This document shows, in pieces, positions 33,267-41,087 of a DNA stretch of 45,638 bases. The notes below the pieces were generated by a model. That model saw nothing but the letters and a program-made list of their open reading frames with translations, did not search any database and had not been told where the DNA came from. Position 1 is the first letter of the stretch. Each line of letters starts with the position of its first letter. Source of the DNA: Acholeplasmatales bacterium (GTDB taxonomy: Bacteria; Bacillota_I; Bacilli_A; Acholeplasmatales; Anaeroplasmataceae); contig CAAGAX010000041.1 in NCBI GenBank assembly GCA_900767915.1, positions 1-45,638 on the forward strand, given 5' to 3'. The position numbers and the translations under genes are program-made.

Positions 33267-33343
33267 ATCATCCCTCAAATATATTATATTTACTTTATAA
33301 TAATATTATTACAAAAAGCATAATAATCTAAAGAATAAGTAAT

Positions 33344-33353
33344 ATGGTAGATA
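33344..33353 (+). repeat. Left arm of a 10-bp inverted repeat around element B
   Basis: ATGGTAGATA here is the exact reverse complement of TATCTACCAT at 33687-33696, about 330 bp away. The pair brackets element B. The right arm is also part of the lipoprotein terminator, so terminal inverted repeats of a mobile element or chance are both possible. Confidence 0.4.
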
Positions 33354-33365
33354 GGAATATATTTC

Positions 33366-33668
33366 CGCACCTCCCATTGCACAGTATATAAAGGTCTCGT
33401 ATACAGCATTACATTTATATTTAACACAAACCATCAAGGTAGTAAGCTAAAGGGTTAATTAGTCCTAAACGCTTTTGGATTTCAGTTTGTTATGAAGCCT
33501 TATCAACCATTTAGTCTAACCAAGTTTCTATTAATAGGCTTGCGTTATTGCCAACCCATTTCTTTATCAATAATATCACTATTAACGTCTTTGGGTTCGC
33601 TGCACTTGGCGTCAAATACCTATGTTTGGACTTTCCAGTAAAATTAGTGCCATGTCCAACAGACTAAG
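33366..33668. repeat. Element B: diverged second copy of the 3.9-4.1 kb element
   Basis: About 300 bp with no intact gene, alignable with 3858-4140 in the same orientation (see element A). On the minus strand the shared core reads EIQKRLGLINPLAYYLDG then a stop, in one frame here where element A needs two, which resembles the last part of an IS3- or IS30-type transposase (xIQKRLGxxxPxxY). Upstream of this the frame is broken by stops. It lies between the lipoprotein terminator and cysK. Copies A and B differ at many positions and A carries an extra 20 bp in the core, so both are old. Confidence 0.5.
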
Positions 33669-33698
33669 AAAAAAGATGATAGAAAATATCTACCATCT
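33669..33698 (-). terminator. Terminator after the lipoprotein gene
   Basis: Minus strand AGATGGTAGA, short loop, TCTATCATCT (one G-T pair), then T6. It starts 13 bp past the stop codon. Confidence 0.75.
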
Positions 33699-33710
33699 AT
33701 AATACATTAG

Positions 33711-34307
33711 TTAGCTTAATAATACTAATGATTTAACAAAATCTTCTTTAAATTCTTCCTTTTTCTCATTACTAATATCTCTTCCAAGATATATTTCTCC
33801 AGTTAAAAATTGAATATTATCATAGGTCAATGTAATAGTTCTATTGTCTTTAGCTAACTCATATTCTATTTTACTAGAATCAAATTTCTTAAATTCTACA
33901 GGAGATGTATATTTAAAGCTAATTTCCCAACTATATTCCAAATCATTAATATAATCCACTTCCCAATATTTTGCCTTAAATGATAAATAATGAACACCTC
34001 TTTCAATATCTAGAATATTAGAATTTTCTTTTAATGGACCTACTCCCATAATTGTATATTCAATACCTAGCTTTTCTGATAGTTCCTTATTAGGAACTAC
34101 TACAGGAAATTCAAATTTTTCACTTATTAAATTATAATCATCTAAAAAATCATCATAATTATTATAATCAAATGATAAGCATATTACATCAGGTACGTAA
34201 TAATTTATTGATGTTGAAGAAACGTTACTACTTGGTGAAGTATTATTATTACAAGAACATAAAACTAATGAAACAAAAACACTTAAAATAAAAGATAATT
34301 TTTTCAT
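33711..34307 (-). CDS. Lipoprotein of unknown function
   Basis: A 198-residue secreted protein with a signal peptide and a cysteine-rich lipobox region (SLVLCSC, likely modified Cys 19), followed by a Ser/Asn linker (about 20-35). The mature part is mixed acidic and aromatic with no recognisable domain; alternating strands (YVPDVICLSFDY, GVHYLSFKAKYWEV, TITLTYDN) suggest a beta-rich fold. AAGGAGGAT precedes the ATG at 34307. It is the gene directly after the AAA+/DUF2357/signal peptidase operon but has its own promoter region and terminator. An AT dinucleotide run lies in that promoter. I do not recognise a family. Confidence 0.8.
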   Translation of the reverse strand: MKKLSFILSVFVSLVLCSCNNNTSPSSNVSSTSINYYVPDVICLSFDYNNYDDFLDDYNLISEKFEFPVVVPNKELSEKLGIEYTIMGVGPLKENSNILDIERGVHYLSFKAKYWEVDYINDLEYSWEISFKYTSPVEFKKFDSSKIEYELAKDNRTITLTYDNIQFLTGEIYLGRDISNEKKEEFKEDFVKSLVLLS

Positions 34308-34360
34308 AAGAATCCTCCTTTTGCGAATATTAAATTATAAAATGACTTACTACATTATTA

Positions 34361-34396
34361 AGTATAGCATACTTATATATATATATATATATGCAA
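34361..34396 (-). promoter_or_regulatory. Lipoprotein promoter with an AT dinucleotide tract
   Basis: Minus strand TGC-TATACT (extended -10, TATACT at 34361-34366). A TTGCAT (34391-34396) would be a fair -35 but lies 24 bp away; the gap is filled by a 19-base alternating AT tract (34374-34392). Loss of three dinucleotides would give an 18-bp spacer. Confidence 0.4.
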
Positions 34397-34448
34397 TATT
34401 TTTTATATAAATACAATATTTTAATATAAAAATCATTTTAATAATTAA

Positions 34449-34510
34449 AAAAAGCAATGACATACAAATATTACTCATTTTTAATAAATAATATTTTTTC
34501 ATTGCTTTTT
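34449..34510 (-). terminator. Terminator of the AAA+/DUF2357/signal peptidase operon
   Basis: Minus strand AAAAAGCAATGA pairs with TCATTGCTTTTT across a long AT-rich inner hairpin, followed by more T. It begins just after the signal peptidase stop codon. Confidence 0.75.
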
Positions 34511-34513
34511 ATT

Positions 34514-35152
34514 TTATTCATTTTTTTTATTATTTTGATCCTTAAGCTTTTTTAATTCTTCTTCTAATATTTGCTTTTTAAGCTCTTCTCTTAGTTGTTC
34601 CTTTTCAGCCTCAATATCCTTTTTTAGCTTTTCAGTTTTATTCTTAATTACAACAGAAAACATTTGCATAATAATCATTATTACAAATATGACAACTAAT
34701 ATAATAAATATAATATTTTGAGAAATACCACCAGAGAATATTGTTGACATAAGACCTAAAGTCATAACATATTTACCATATACCATATCAGGCGTAATCC
34801 TTTCACTATCAGCTATTACATTATTATCACCCTTTGTAATTAAATAATCATTATATTTTTCAATTACTCTATGGATAATATATTTATCTTCTGTCTTACT
34901 TTTATAAACGATAATATCATTTACAGCTACAGAATTAAAATCAGTACCTACAAACATTATATATTCATTAGAATTGATTGTAGGCTCCATTGAAGCAGTA
35001 GGCACATAAGAAATGCTAATATTAAATATTCTAGGTGGTCTTCCTTCTGTATTAGCTCTGATAACCTCAATAGTTATGTATAGACATAAAAATAAACATA
35101 AGAAGCTCAATGAATATTCAATAATAGTTTTAACAAGATTTTTTTTCTTCAC
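34514..35152 (-). CDS. Type I signal peptidase of the SipW/ER (S26B) type
   Basis: A 212-residue membrane protease. An N-terminal membrane helix (about 10-30) is followed by the catalytic Ser in SYVPTASMEPTI (about residue 54) and by YIIHRVIEKY, where a His stands where most bacterial enzymes have the catalytic Lys. Ser/His is the arrangement of SipW, archaeal and eukaryotic ER signal peptidases. GDNNVIADSERI and VYGKYV follow. A second membrane helix (about 147-170) and a highly charged coiled-coil tail (about 178-212, KKDIEAEKEQLREELKKQ) are extra. The start is GTG at 35152, sharing one base with the stop codon of the preceding gene (TAGTG), so the two are translationally coupled. A role with its two partner genes in envelope or secreted-protein maturation is inference. 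Confidence 0.85.
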   Translation of the reverse strand: MKKKNLVKTIIEYSLSFLCLFLCLYITIEVIRANTEGRPPRIFNISISYVPTASMEPTINSNEYIMFVGTDFNSVAVNDIIVYKSKTEDKYIIHRVIEKYNDYLITKGDNNVIADSERITPDMVYGKYVMTLGLMSTIFSGGISQNIIFIILVVIFVIMIIMQMFSVVIKNKTEKLKKDIEAEKEQLREELKKQILEEELKKLKDQNNKKNE

Positions 35153-37557
35153 TAATTATTATCCTCATTATCAAATAATCCATTTTCATTCATTAATGCT
35201 TCTAATTCTTCATCACTTAAATCATCTAATTCCTTATTAGATGTATCAAAAGAATCAGAAACATCTTTTTTATCATTAAATAAAGAATTATTTATGGATT
35301 CATTACTTTCTTCATTTGATGATTTTTGATTAGAATCTTCAATAGTATTTGAACTATCATTATTAGTTGGACTATTAACATCAATATTATTATTTAAAAT
35401 CAAAGCCTCTAATTCATCATCACTCATCTTAGCTATTTCATCATCAATTGATGGAACACTATTTTCTGATTCATTCATTAGCTTATCTAATTCTTCATCG
35501 CTCAAATCTGAAATATCATTTATTTCTTTAGTATCATTATTTTTTTCATCATCAGATTTATTATCCTTAGGAGTAAGATCATCACCTAAAGCATCTAAAT
35601 CATCAATTTGATTTTGAGCTAATAATGCTTCTAATTCTTCATCAGTCATTTCCTCTAATGATTTATCCTCAACATTCTTAGGAGCTTCCTTCTTTTTCTT
35701 TTGAGGAGCTTTCTTCTTCTTTTGTTCTTGTTGTTTTTGAGGAGTATCAGTAGGCTTCTTTTCTTCTACGGATTTTTCAGATAATAAATCATTTTCAGCC
35801 ATTAATGCCTCAAGCTCATTATTAGATAAGTCATCATATTCATCCTTATGACGAATAGGAATAGGTGTTTCTTCTATTGAAACTGGCTTCTTTAAATCAC
35901 GGGCTCTCATATCCTTAAGAGCTTGAATTCTCTTATCAATATAAGGCTTAAGAATAGCATTCTTCTTTTCACGCTCTTGATTCTTTTCAAGAAGTGCTTC
36001 TTCATTAAGAGATGCATTCTTATCAATTTGCTTTTGTTTTTCAATTGCTTCACGTTCAAGCTTACGCTTTTTCTCTTGAAGTTGACGTTCATGCTCAAGC
36101 TTATTGATTCTTTCTTGCTCATCACGGATACGTTCCTTTTCAATTCTTTCACGTTCCTTTTGTTCTTGAAGCTTAATTTTATCCTCAAGCTTTCCAATAA
36201 GCTTTTCTATTCTTTTTTCTTCCTTTGCCATACGAGCTATATTCATTTGCTTAGCTTGTCTTACAATTTTAAATATCATCATACGACGTCTAGCATATTC
36301 AAGCTGCTCATAGTAGCTTTTTGAATCTAATTCATCATCAGATACACCAAAAGCCTTTGGATAAATTTGATCTAGCATATCAAGCATTTGTCTATATACT
36401 ACACGAATTGATTCATTATAGGTATTTCCTGTTTGCTGCATACCTTCAAGTGAAGCCTCAAAGAATTTAGCTGTTTGAGATAATAAAAGCTCATTCATTG
36501 TATAATCCTCAAGCTTCTTATTATCTGCATCTAAATTTAATTCTAATTCAAGGTTATCATTTCTTATAGGCTTTGGAGCTTTGATTTGAGGTAATCTTTT
36601 TGATGCATGAATATCAGAAATATTTCTATTTTTAATAAATGCTGTTAAAGCTAAGGCCATACATGTATTTATATCCTTATCAAAGGCAGGACTATATTTT
36701 AATGTTTTTTCATTAACATCGATATTAGTAGCTATTCCATCAACTCTATCTAGATATAGCCATAAGCCGTAGCATAGCTTAAAGTCTGGATTGTGCATAA
36801 TAATATTAGTTTTCATAATAGGGGGAACTACATCCCTAGCTTTTGCTAAGGTACGCATAAATTCTGTTCCCTTTAGAGATTGAATTAATTCTCTAATATA
36901 TAGTAATCTATTATATTGCTCTTTTGTAGTTTCAACATTAACAGAAAGATCATTTTTAATCTGAATATCAAGGCCTACTGTAACCTTTTGACCTGACATT
37001 AAAAATTCATTTTGAACATTTAATCTTTCAGTTTCAAATGATTCTAAAGAAACCTTCATTACCTCATATCTACGCTCTAGAAACATTTCAATACGCTTTA
37101 CTAGTGATTTAATAAAACGATTTTCATATATTGCAAGTTCCTCTTCAGCAAAAGTAGTTTGAACCTTAGATGGAATAACGTCTCCATCCTTAGTGATTTC
37201 TTTTATAAGCTGGGTATGACTAGATAAATGACGAACTGTATCAGAATCAACCTTTTTAGCTTTTTCTACTGCTACTACCTCTTGCTCATAACGAATAGAC
37301 TTTTTAGGATCTCTCATTATTTTAGTAAGTGCTGGATAAACACTTTCTATAGTATCCAAAAATGACATATCGAAATTACGAATTTCTGATTGAGTTTTGT
37401 TAGCTACAGTTTTTTGACCACCCTTTACTCTTGCTAAAACGTAAGTACCAAAGGGATCATTTTGAGATTCAGTATCAATCTCATCATAGATTTTAGAATA
37501 ATAATTTATTAAATCTTCATCATTATATTTATCCTTAGCCAATCTAATCACCACCAT
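35152..37557 (-). CDS. DUF2357-like coiled-coil protein with five acidic repeats
   Basis: An 801-residue soluble protein. Residues about 60-330 resemble DUF2357, a domain often paired with McrB-like ATPases: PKKSIRYEQEVVAVEKAKKV (85-104), DTVRHLSSH, then EEELAIYENRFIKSLVKRIE (138-157), where YENRF matches the family's TPENRFV line. No PD-(D/E)XK nuclease motif, which often follows DUF2357, is evident. Residues about 440-565 are a Lys/Glu/Arg/Gln coiled coil. The rest is low complexity with five copies of a short acidic motif (575, 634, 682, 709, 778; best copy DDLSDEELEALMNEN). It is the middle gene of an operon with a membrane-bound McrB-type ATPase upstream and a signal peptidase downstream. 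ATG at 37557 is used here; a TTG six codons later, behind GGTGGTGAT, is an alternative start. A scaffold or adaptor for the ATPase is my inference. Confidence 0.7.
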   Translation of the reverse strand: MVVIRLAKDKYNDEDLINYYSKIYDEIDTESQNDPFGTYVLARVKGGQKTVANKTQSEIRNFDMSFLDTIESVYPALTKIMRDPKKSIRYEQEVVAVEKAKKVDSDTVRHLSSHTQLIKEITKDGDVIPSKVQTTFAEEELAIYENRFIKSLVKRIEMFLERRYEVMKVSLESFETERLNVQNEFLMSGQKVTVGLDIQIKNDLSVNVETTKEQYNRLLYIRELIQSLKGTEFMRTLAKARDVVPPIMKTNIIMHNPDFKLCYGLWLYLDRVDGIATNIDVNEKTLKYSPAFDKDINTCMALALTAFIKNRNISDIHASKRLPQIKAPKPIRNDNLELELNLDADNKKLEDYTMNELLLSQTAKFFEASLEGMQQTGNTYNESIRVVYRQMLDMLDQIYPKAFGVSDDELDSKSYYEQLEYARRRMMIFKIVRQAKQMNIARMAKEEKRIEKLIGKLEDKIKLQEQKERERIEKERIRDEQERINKLEHERQLQEKKRKLEREAIEKQKQIDKNASLNEEALLEKNQEREKKNAILKPYIDKRIQALKDMRARDLKKPVSIEETPIPIRHKDEYDDLSNNELEALMAENDLLSEKSVEEKKPTDTPQKQQEQKKKKAPQKKKKEAPKNVEDKSLEEMTDEELEALLAQNQIDDLDALGDDLTPKDNKSDDEKNNDTKEINDISDLSDEELDKLMNESENSVPSIDDEIAKMSDDELEALILNNNIDVNSPTNNDSSNTIEDSNQKSSNEESNESINNSLFNDKKDVSDSFDTSNKELDDLSDEELEALMNENGLFDNEDNN

Positions 37558-37569
37558 TTTTTTATTTAT

Positions 37570-37636
37570 CCTCTATTATGTGTCTAATAATATATTAGGC
37601 ATATAATAGAGGATTAAGGCTTTTACCTTAATCCTC
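37570..37636 (-). promoter_or_regulatory. Two mutually exclusive hairpins between the AAA+ and DUF2357 genes
   Basis: On the minus strand, GAGGATTAAGG pairs with CCTTAATCCTC (11 bp, perfect), and directly after it CCTCTATTAT pairs with ATAATAGAGG (10 bp) around an inner GCCTAATA/TATTAGAC stem. Both use the same CCTC, so only one can be full length at a time. No T tract follows and the next gene's ATG is 12 bp further on. A processing, attenuation or translation control element is likelier than a plain terminator. Confidence 0.6.
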
Positions 37637-37643
37637 AAATTAA

Positions 37644-39185
37644 TTATGCATTTTTCTTTAAATCTTGAATAAAGTTCTTTGATACCATAAATTGTTCTTT
37701 ACCAAAAAGCTTATCTAATAATAATGTTAATTCATCTAATTCCTTCTTTAGGAATGTTAAATTAAGCATTTCAAATTTACGTAAAATTTTAAATGTTAGC
37801 ATGTAATCTAATCCGTCAAATTCACTAAATCCACATGCCATATAAACTGGAACGAATAAACGGATTTGCTTCATAATACGGTTACCAAATGCAATTTTAA
37901 ATTTCTCTTGAATGAATTCATCAAGTTGATTAAATGCTGTCTGAGCAGTATCTGATAATTGGAAGCCTGATTGAGTACGCTTAAATAAATCATCTAAATA
38001 CTCAAATGTCATTGAAATATTATCTGTAAATGGTGCATCAACTAAATCTGCTTTCTTATTAATTGCAATTGCAACAGCACGGTCATAAACCTTATCTGTA
38101 ATAGTAAATGTTGAATCATCCTTATTGGCTGTACCAATAAACCATAGGTTTTGAGGAATTAAAATCTTACCATTAATTAAATTCTTAGGGTCATGTGCAT
38201 CAGATGTAGGAACTATATCAATTTTCCACTCATTATAATCTGGCATTTCCATAACTGATAGGAATTCAGCAAAATAGTACTCAATACGAGCTAGATTCAT
38301 TTCATCTAATACAATTAAATTAATAGTATCTGAATAGCTTGCAGCATAAACACTCTTTAAGAAATCTGTTTCATTAAATCTCTTCGTAAATTCGTTTAAA
38401 TAACCTAAAAGCTCAGCTCTATCTCTCCATGATGGCTGTACAGAAATAATAGATGTATCATTTTGGAAAAATTTTCCCATTGCATATGGTAATGATGTCT
38501 TACCTGTACCTGAAATACCTTCAAGAATTAAAACCTTTGATGTAGCCATACCTGCAAGGAATCTTGCAATAATATCTCTTGTATAATATAAGTGTAATTG
38601 AGATGCTGAGAAATTAATAAATCTATCAACAATTCCTGCTAAATCCAACATATCAGATTGATTCATTACTGTAATCTTAGGATTTTCTTGTGCCTCTTCA
38701 TCAACCTTAATAAGCTTAGAGAATCTAGATTCGCTTTCAGCCTTTTTCTTTCCACTAGTTCCCTCATAATCAACCATACCAGGACTACCAGCTCCAATTT
38801 GAGATACTCTCATAGCTAAAATCTTATTTTTCTCATCAATAAGCTCAACAACCTTTTGATTTAACAATGATACCTCTTCAATCAATGTATCCTTATCAAT
38901 CTCACGCTTAACAAAACGAATATATCGTCTTAAAAGCTGAAATAGCAATACAAGTAATAATGCAATAAAACCTACATTAACAATTAATACTAAAATAAAC
39001 GCTATATAGTCTAAAGCATTCCAACTTGATATATGCTTACTTAGGATATAAAAATATCCACCAGCTTCTGCCCAATCTCCATAAAACACATTAGCTATAA
39101 TTGTTATATGGCCCATAAACCATTCACAAAAATTAGTCCATAGCTTTCCTAGAAATTCAACATAATACTGTGCGAATCCTCCCAT
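37644..39185 (-). CDS. Membrane-anchored McrB-type AAA+ ATPase
   Basis: A 513-residue protein. The N-terminal 90 residues hold a weak hydrophobic segment and one clear membrane helix (about 60-86, IAFILVLIVNVGFIALLLVLLFQLL region), then a short coiled coil (about 92-122) and a linker. The AAA+ domain has Walker A EGISGTGKTSLP (about 222-233), Walker B NLIVLDEMNLARIEYYFAE (about 288-306), and the McrB/MoxR-like IGTANKDDSTFTITDKVYDRA (about 350-370) with the arginine finger. The DNA-binding N-terminal domain of true McrB is replaced by the membrane anchor. The ATG at 39185 is eight bases after AAGAGG; a GTG three codons earlier is an alternative. First gene of an operon with the DUF2357-like protein and a signal peptidase. 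ATP or GTP use and substrate are unknown. Confidence 0.8.
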   Translation of the reverse strand: MGGFAQYYVEFLGKLWTNFCEWFMGHITIIANVFYGDWAEAGGYFYILSKHISSWNALDYIAFILVLIVNVGFIALLLVLLFQLLRRYIRFVKREIDKDTLIEEVSLLNQKVVELIDEKNKILAMRVSQIGAGSPGMVDYEGTSGKKKAESESRFSKLIKVDEEAQENPKITVMNQSDMLDLAGIVDRFINFSASQLHLYYTRDIIARFLAGMATSKVLILEGISGTGKTSLPYAMGKFFQNDTSIISVQPSWRDRAELLGYLNEFTKRFNETDFLKSVYAASYSDTINLIVLDEMNLARIEYYFAEFLSVMEMPDYNEWKIDIVPTSDAHDPKNLINGKILIPQNLWFIGTANKDDSTFTITDKVYDRAVAIAINKKADLVDAPFTDNISMTFEYLDDLFKRTQSGFQLSDTAQTAFNQLDEFIQEKFKIAFGNRIMKQIRLFVPVYMACGFSEFDGLDYMLTFKILRKFEMLNLTFLKKELDELTLLLDKLFGKEQFMVSKNFIQDLKKNA

Positions 39186-39243
39186 TTTATTCACCTCTTA
39201 GCCTTTTTTTCTAATTTAATAATATTTAATAATTCTTTATACT

Positions 39244-39272
39244 ATTTTAACATGTCTAGAATGTATTTTCAA
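39244..39272 (-). promoter_or_regulatory. Promoter of the AAA+/DUF2357/signal peptidase operon
   Basis: Minus strand TTGAAA (39267-39272), 17 bp, TAAAAT (39244-39249) with TG one base upstream. One of the best promoters in the window, about 60 bp before the start codon. Confidence 0.7.
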
Positions 39273-39299
39273 TAAAAATCGAAATATGGAAAATATTCA

Positions 39300-39329
39300 A
39301 AAAATAAAAGGAGTTTAAAATTAAACTCC
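39300..39329 (-). terminator. Terminator of the tmk-holB-ricT-rsmI operon
   Basis: Minus strand GGAGTTTAATTTTAAACTCC followed by TTTTATTTT, a tight hairpin just past the stop codon of the thioredoxin-like gene. Confidence 0.85.
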
Positions 39330-39334
39330 CAATA

Positions 39335-39823
39335 CTATTTACTAAAAAAGCCTATTTCTTTTATTAAATCTAAAAATGATTTTTCAAAGGAATTTATCTT
39401 ATCATCATTTTCAGCACTAACAGTACCAATACATGTTCCATTTTTCATAACAATAAAAAAAGGAATATTAATTTTAGGAATAAGTGTATCTTTAACAAGA
39501 ATATCTGATTTATAGCCTATTTTTTCTATAATACTATAGTACTTAAGCTTATTTTCAAGTGTTTTACAATCAATTAGATTTTCTTCTTCCTTAAATATAT
39601 TTATAAACTTTGGATCATAATTATAAATTATATCAATATTTAAGCTTTTTGCTAAATCATTTGCTATAGGTACAATTTTTTGACAATTAGAATCCCAAGC
39701 TCCACCAATATAAATAACGCCAGTAAAAAAGCCAGCTAACATGTATAGCAAATCATCTATTTCTATTGATTTATATAAATTATCTTCATCCCTTAACATA
39801 GGGTATTTTTCACAATAATTCAT
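39335..39823 (-). CDS. Thioredoxin-fold-like protein with a single active-site-region cysteine
   Basis: A 162-residue cytoplasmic protein. The segment GVIYIGGAWDSNCQKIVPIANDLAKSLNIDII (split: GVIYIGGAWDSNCQK, then IVPIANDLAKSLNIDII) has the shape of the thioredoxin strand-CxxC-helix unit, and INIPFFIVMKNGTCIG resembles the cis-Pro strand. The first Cys of the usual WCxxC is Asp here (WDSNC), so a normal disulfide exchange site is missing; a thiol-only or binding role would be possible. It is the last gene of the operon, three bases after rsmI, with GGGAGT before the ATG. The fold call is by pattern only. Confidence 0.6.
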   Translation of the reverse strand: MNYCEKYPMLRDEDNLYKSIEIDDLLYMLAGFFTGVIYIGGAWDSNCQKIVPIANDLAKSLNIDIIYNYDPKFINIFKEEENLIDCKTLENKLKYYSIIEKIGYKSDILVKDTLIPKINIPFFIVMKNGTCIGTVSAENDDKINSFEKSFLDLIKEIGFFSK

Positions 39824-39826
39824 TTT

Positions 39827-40675
39827 TTACTCCCTCTGATTTTTGAAATCTAAATAATTCTTATATAATTCCTTTCTATCTAAATTATAAAGCCTACTTA
39901 TTTCTTTAATTGCTTCATTTGGCTTATATCCTAAGGAAATAAGCTCTTCAATATGAACAAATGGATCAGCATCAAGCTTTATCTCTTCTTTATAGCCATC
40001 AACAATTAAAACAAGCTCTCCCTTTATATTATCAAGCTCTAATATTTCTTTTATAGTACCACGTATATATTCCTCAAATGTCTTTGTAAGTTCTCTAGCG
40101 ATAACGATATTTCTATTACCGAAAACCTCTAGCATATCAGCTAATGTTTCCATAATACGATGTGGTGCCTCATAAAAAATAATTGTATGAGTAATATATT
40201 TCAAATCTTCAAGTTCTTTTATTCTTTTAGTTTTTTTACTATCTAAAAAACCATAAAAAGTATATGGCATAGGCGCTAAGCCTGAAGCAATTAAAGCACT
40301 TATACCTGCTGAAGCACCGGGAATAGTTGAAATCGGTAATCCCTTTTTACTAGCCTCTTTAACAATCTTATATCCAGGATCAGATATAATAGGAAGTCCA
40401 GCATCAGAAATAATAGCGATATTTAATCCCTTTTCAAGTTCTTCAACAACAACATCAGTTTTTGTATCCTGATTAAATTCATGATAGCTTTCAAGTGGTG
40501 TTGTTATATTATAATGTCTCAAAAGAGTAATAGAATTTCTAGTATCTTCAGCATATATCTTATCAACTGATTTTAATATTTCAATTGCACGATAAGAAAA
40601 ATCACCTAAATTACCAATAGGAGTAGCAACTAGATATAATATACCCTTTGATGATGAAAAGCTTCTAGTACGCAT
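39827..40675 (-). CDS. rsmI: 16S rRNA (cytidine1402-2'-O)-methyltransferase
   Basis: Methylates the ribose of C1402, the same nucleotide whose base is modified by RsmH, which is also in the window. The 282-residue SAM-dependent tetrapyrrole methylase-type protein has GILYLVATPIGNLGDFSYRA (about 10-29), AEDTRNS, AIISDAGLPIISDPGY, IPGASAGISALIASGL, FYEAPHRIMETL and IARELTKTFEEYIRGT. Length is normal. Its ATG overlaps the stop codon of the TerB-like gene (TAATG). Confidence 0.96.
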   Translation of the reverse strand: MRTRSFSSSKGILYLVATPIGNLGDFSYRAIEILKSVDKIYAEDTRNSITLLRHYNITTPLESYHEFNQDTKTDVVVEELEKGLNIAIISDAGLPIISDPGYKIVKEASKKGLPISTIPGASAGISALIASGLAPMPYTFYGFLDSKKTKRIKELEDLKYITHTIIFYEAPHRIMETLADMLEVFGNRNIVIARELTKTFEEYIRGTIKEILELDNIKGELVLIVDGYKEEIKLDADPFVHIEELISLGYKPNEAIKEISRLYNLDRKELYKNYLDFKNQRE

Positions 40676-41082
40676 TAATTTTTAATAATACGAATTGCCT
40701 TTTCTCTTAAATCACGTTCAGCATAAACAATAGAAATTAACTCTCTACGTTTTTCAGCTGAAATTTCAAAGGCCTTTTGGATTTTTTCTAAGAATAAAAG
40801 CTCAGATGTATTATATAAATCATCTTGCATTGAAATTGAAATTAAATTTAAATATACTATATTTCTAACAACCTGATTAGAACCTATAAAGAATTTAACA
40901 GTGTTCTCTGCAGTATCAGTTAAACGGAATGAATATTCATCCTTTACCTCATCTAATTCTGCTAGCATTTTATTTAAAATACGCTTTTCAGTATCAGTAG
41001 GATCACCATCAATATCAACCATATAGATAGCTAAATCTAAGAATTTAAGCATTTCCTTCTTATTTAATAAACTTAATAACAT
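40675..41082 (-). CDS. Small TerB-like helical protein
   Basis: About 135 residues, all helix, with LDLAIYMVDIDGDPTDTEKRILNKML near the N-terminus (shown in parts: LDLAIYMVDIDGDPTD; TEKRILNKML). This is the acidic metal-binding helix-turn of TerB/DjlA-like proteins (AxxxxxDGxxxxxExxxL). Its function here is unknown. It is translationally linked with trmN6 upstream (the stop of trmN6 lies in its leader, after GAGGAGG) and with rsmI downstream. The ATG at 41082 is preferred; a TTG at 41091 is in frame. Confidence 0.55.
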   Translation of the reverse strand: MLLSLLNKKEMLKFLDLAIYMVDIDGDPTDTEKRILNKMLAELDEVKDEYSFRLTDTAENTVKFFIGSNQVVRNIVYLNLISISMQDDLYNTSELLFLEKIQKAFEISAEKRRELISIVYAERDLREKAIRIIKN

Positions 41083-41087
41083 AACAA

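Noticed and set aside
35907..36324. Long overlapping ORFs in both strands within the coiled-coil region of the DUF2357-like gene
   Set aside because: They arise from the biased Lys/Glu/Arg codons of the coiled coil; the translations are Leu/Phe/Lys-rich low complexity without start sites.
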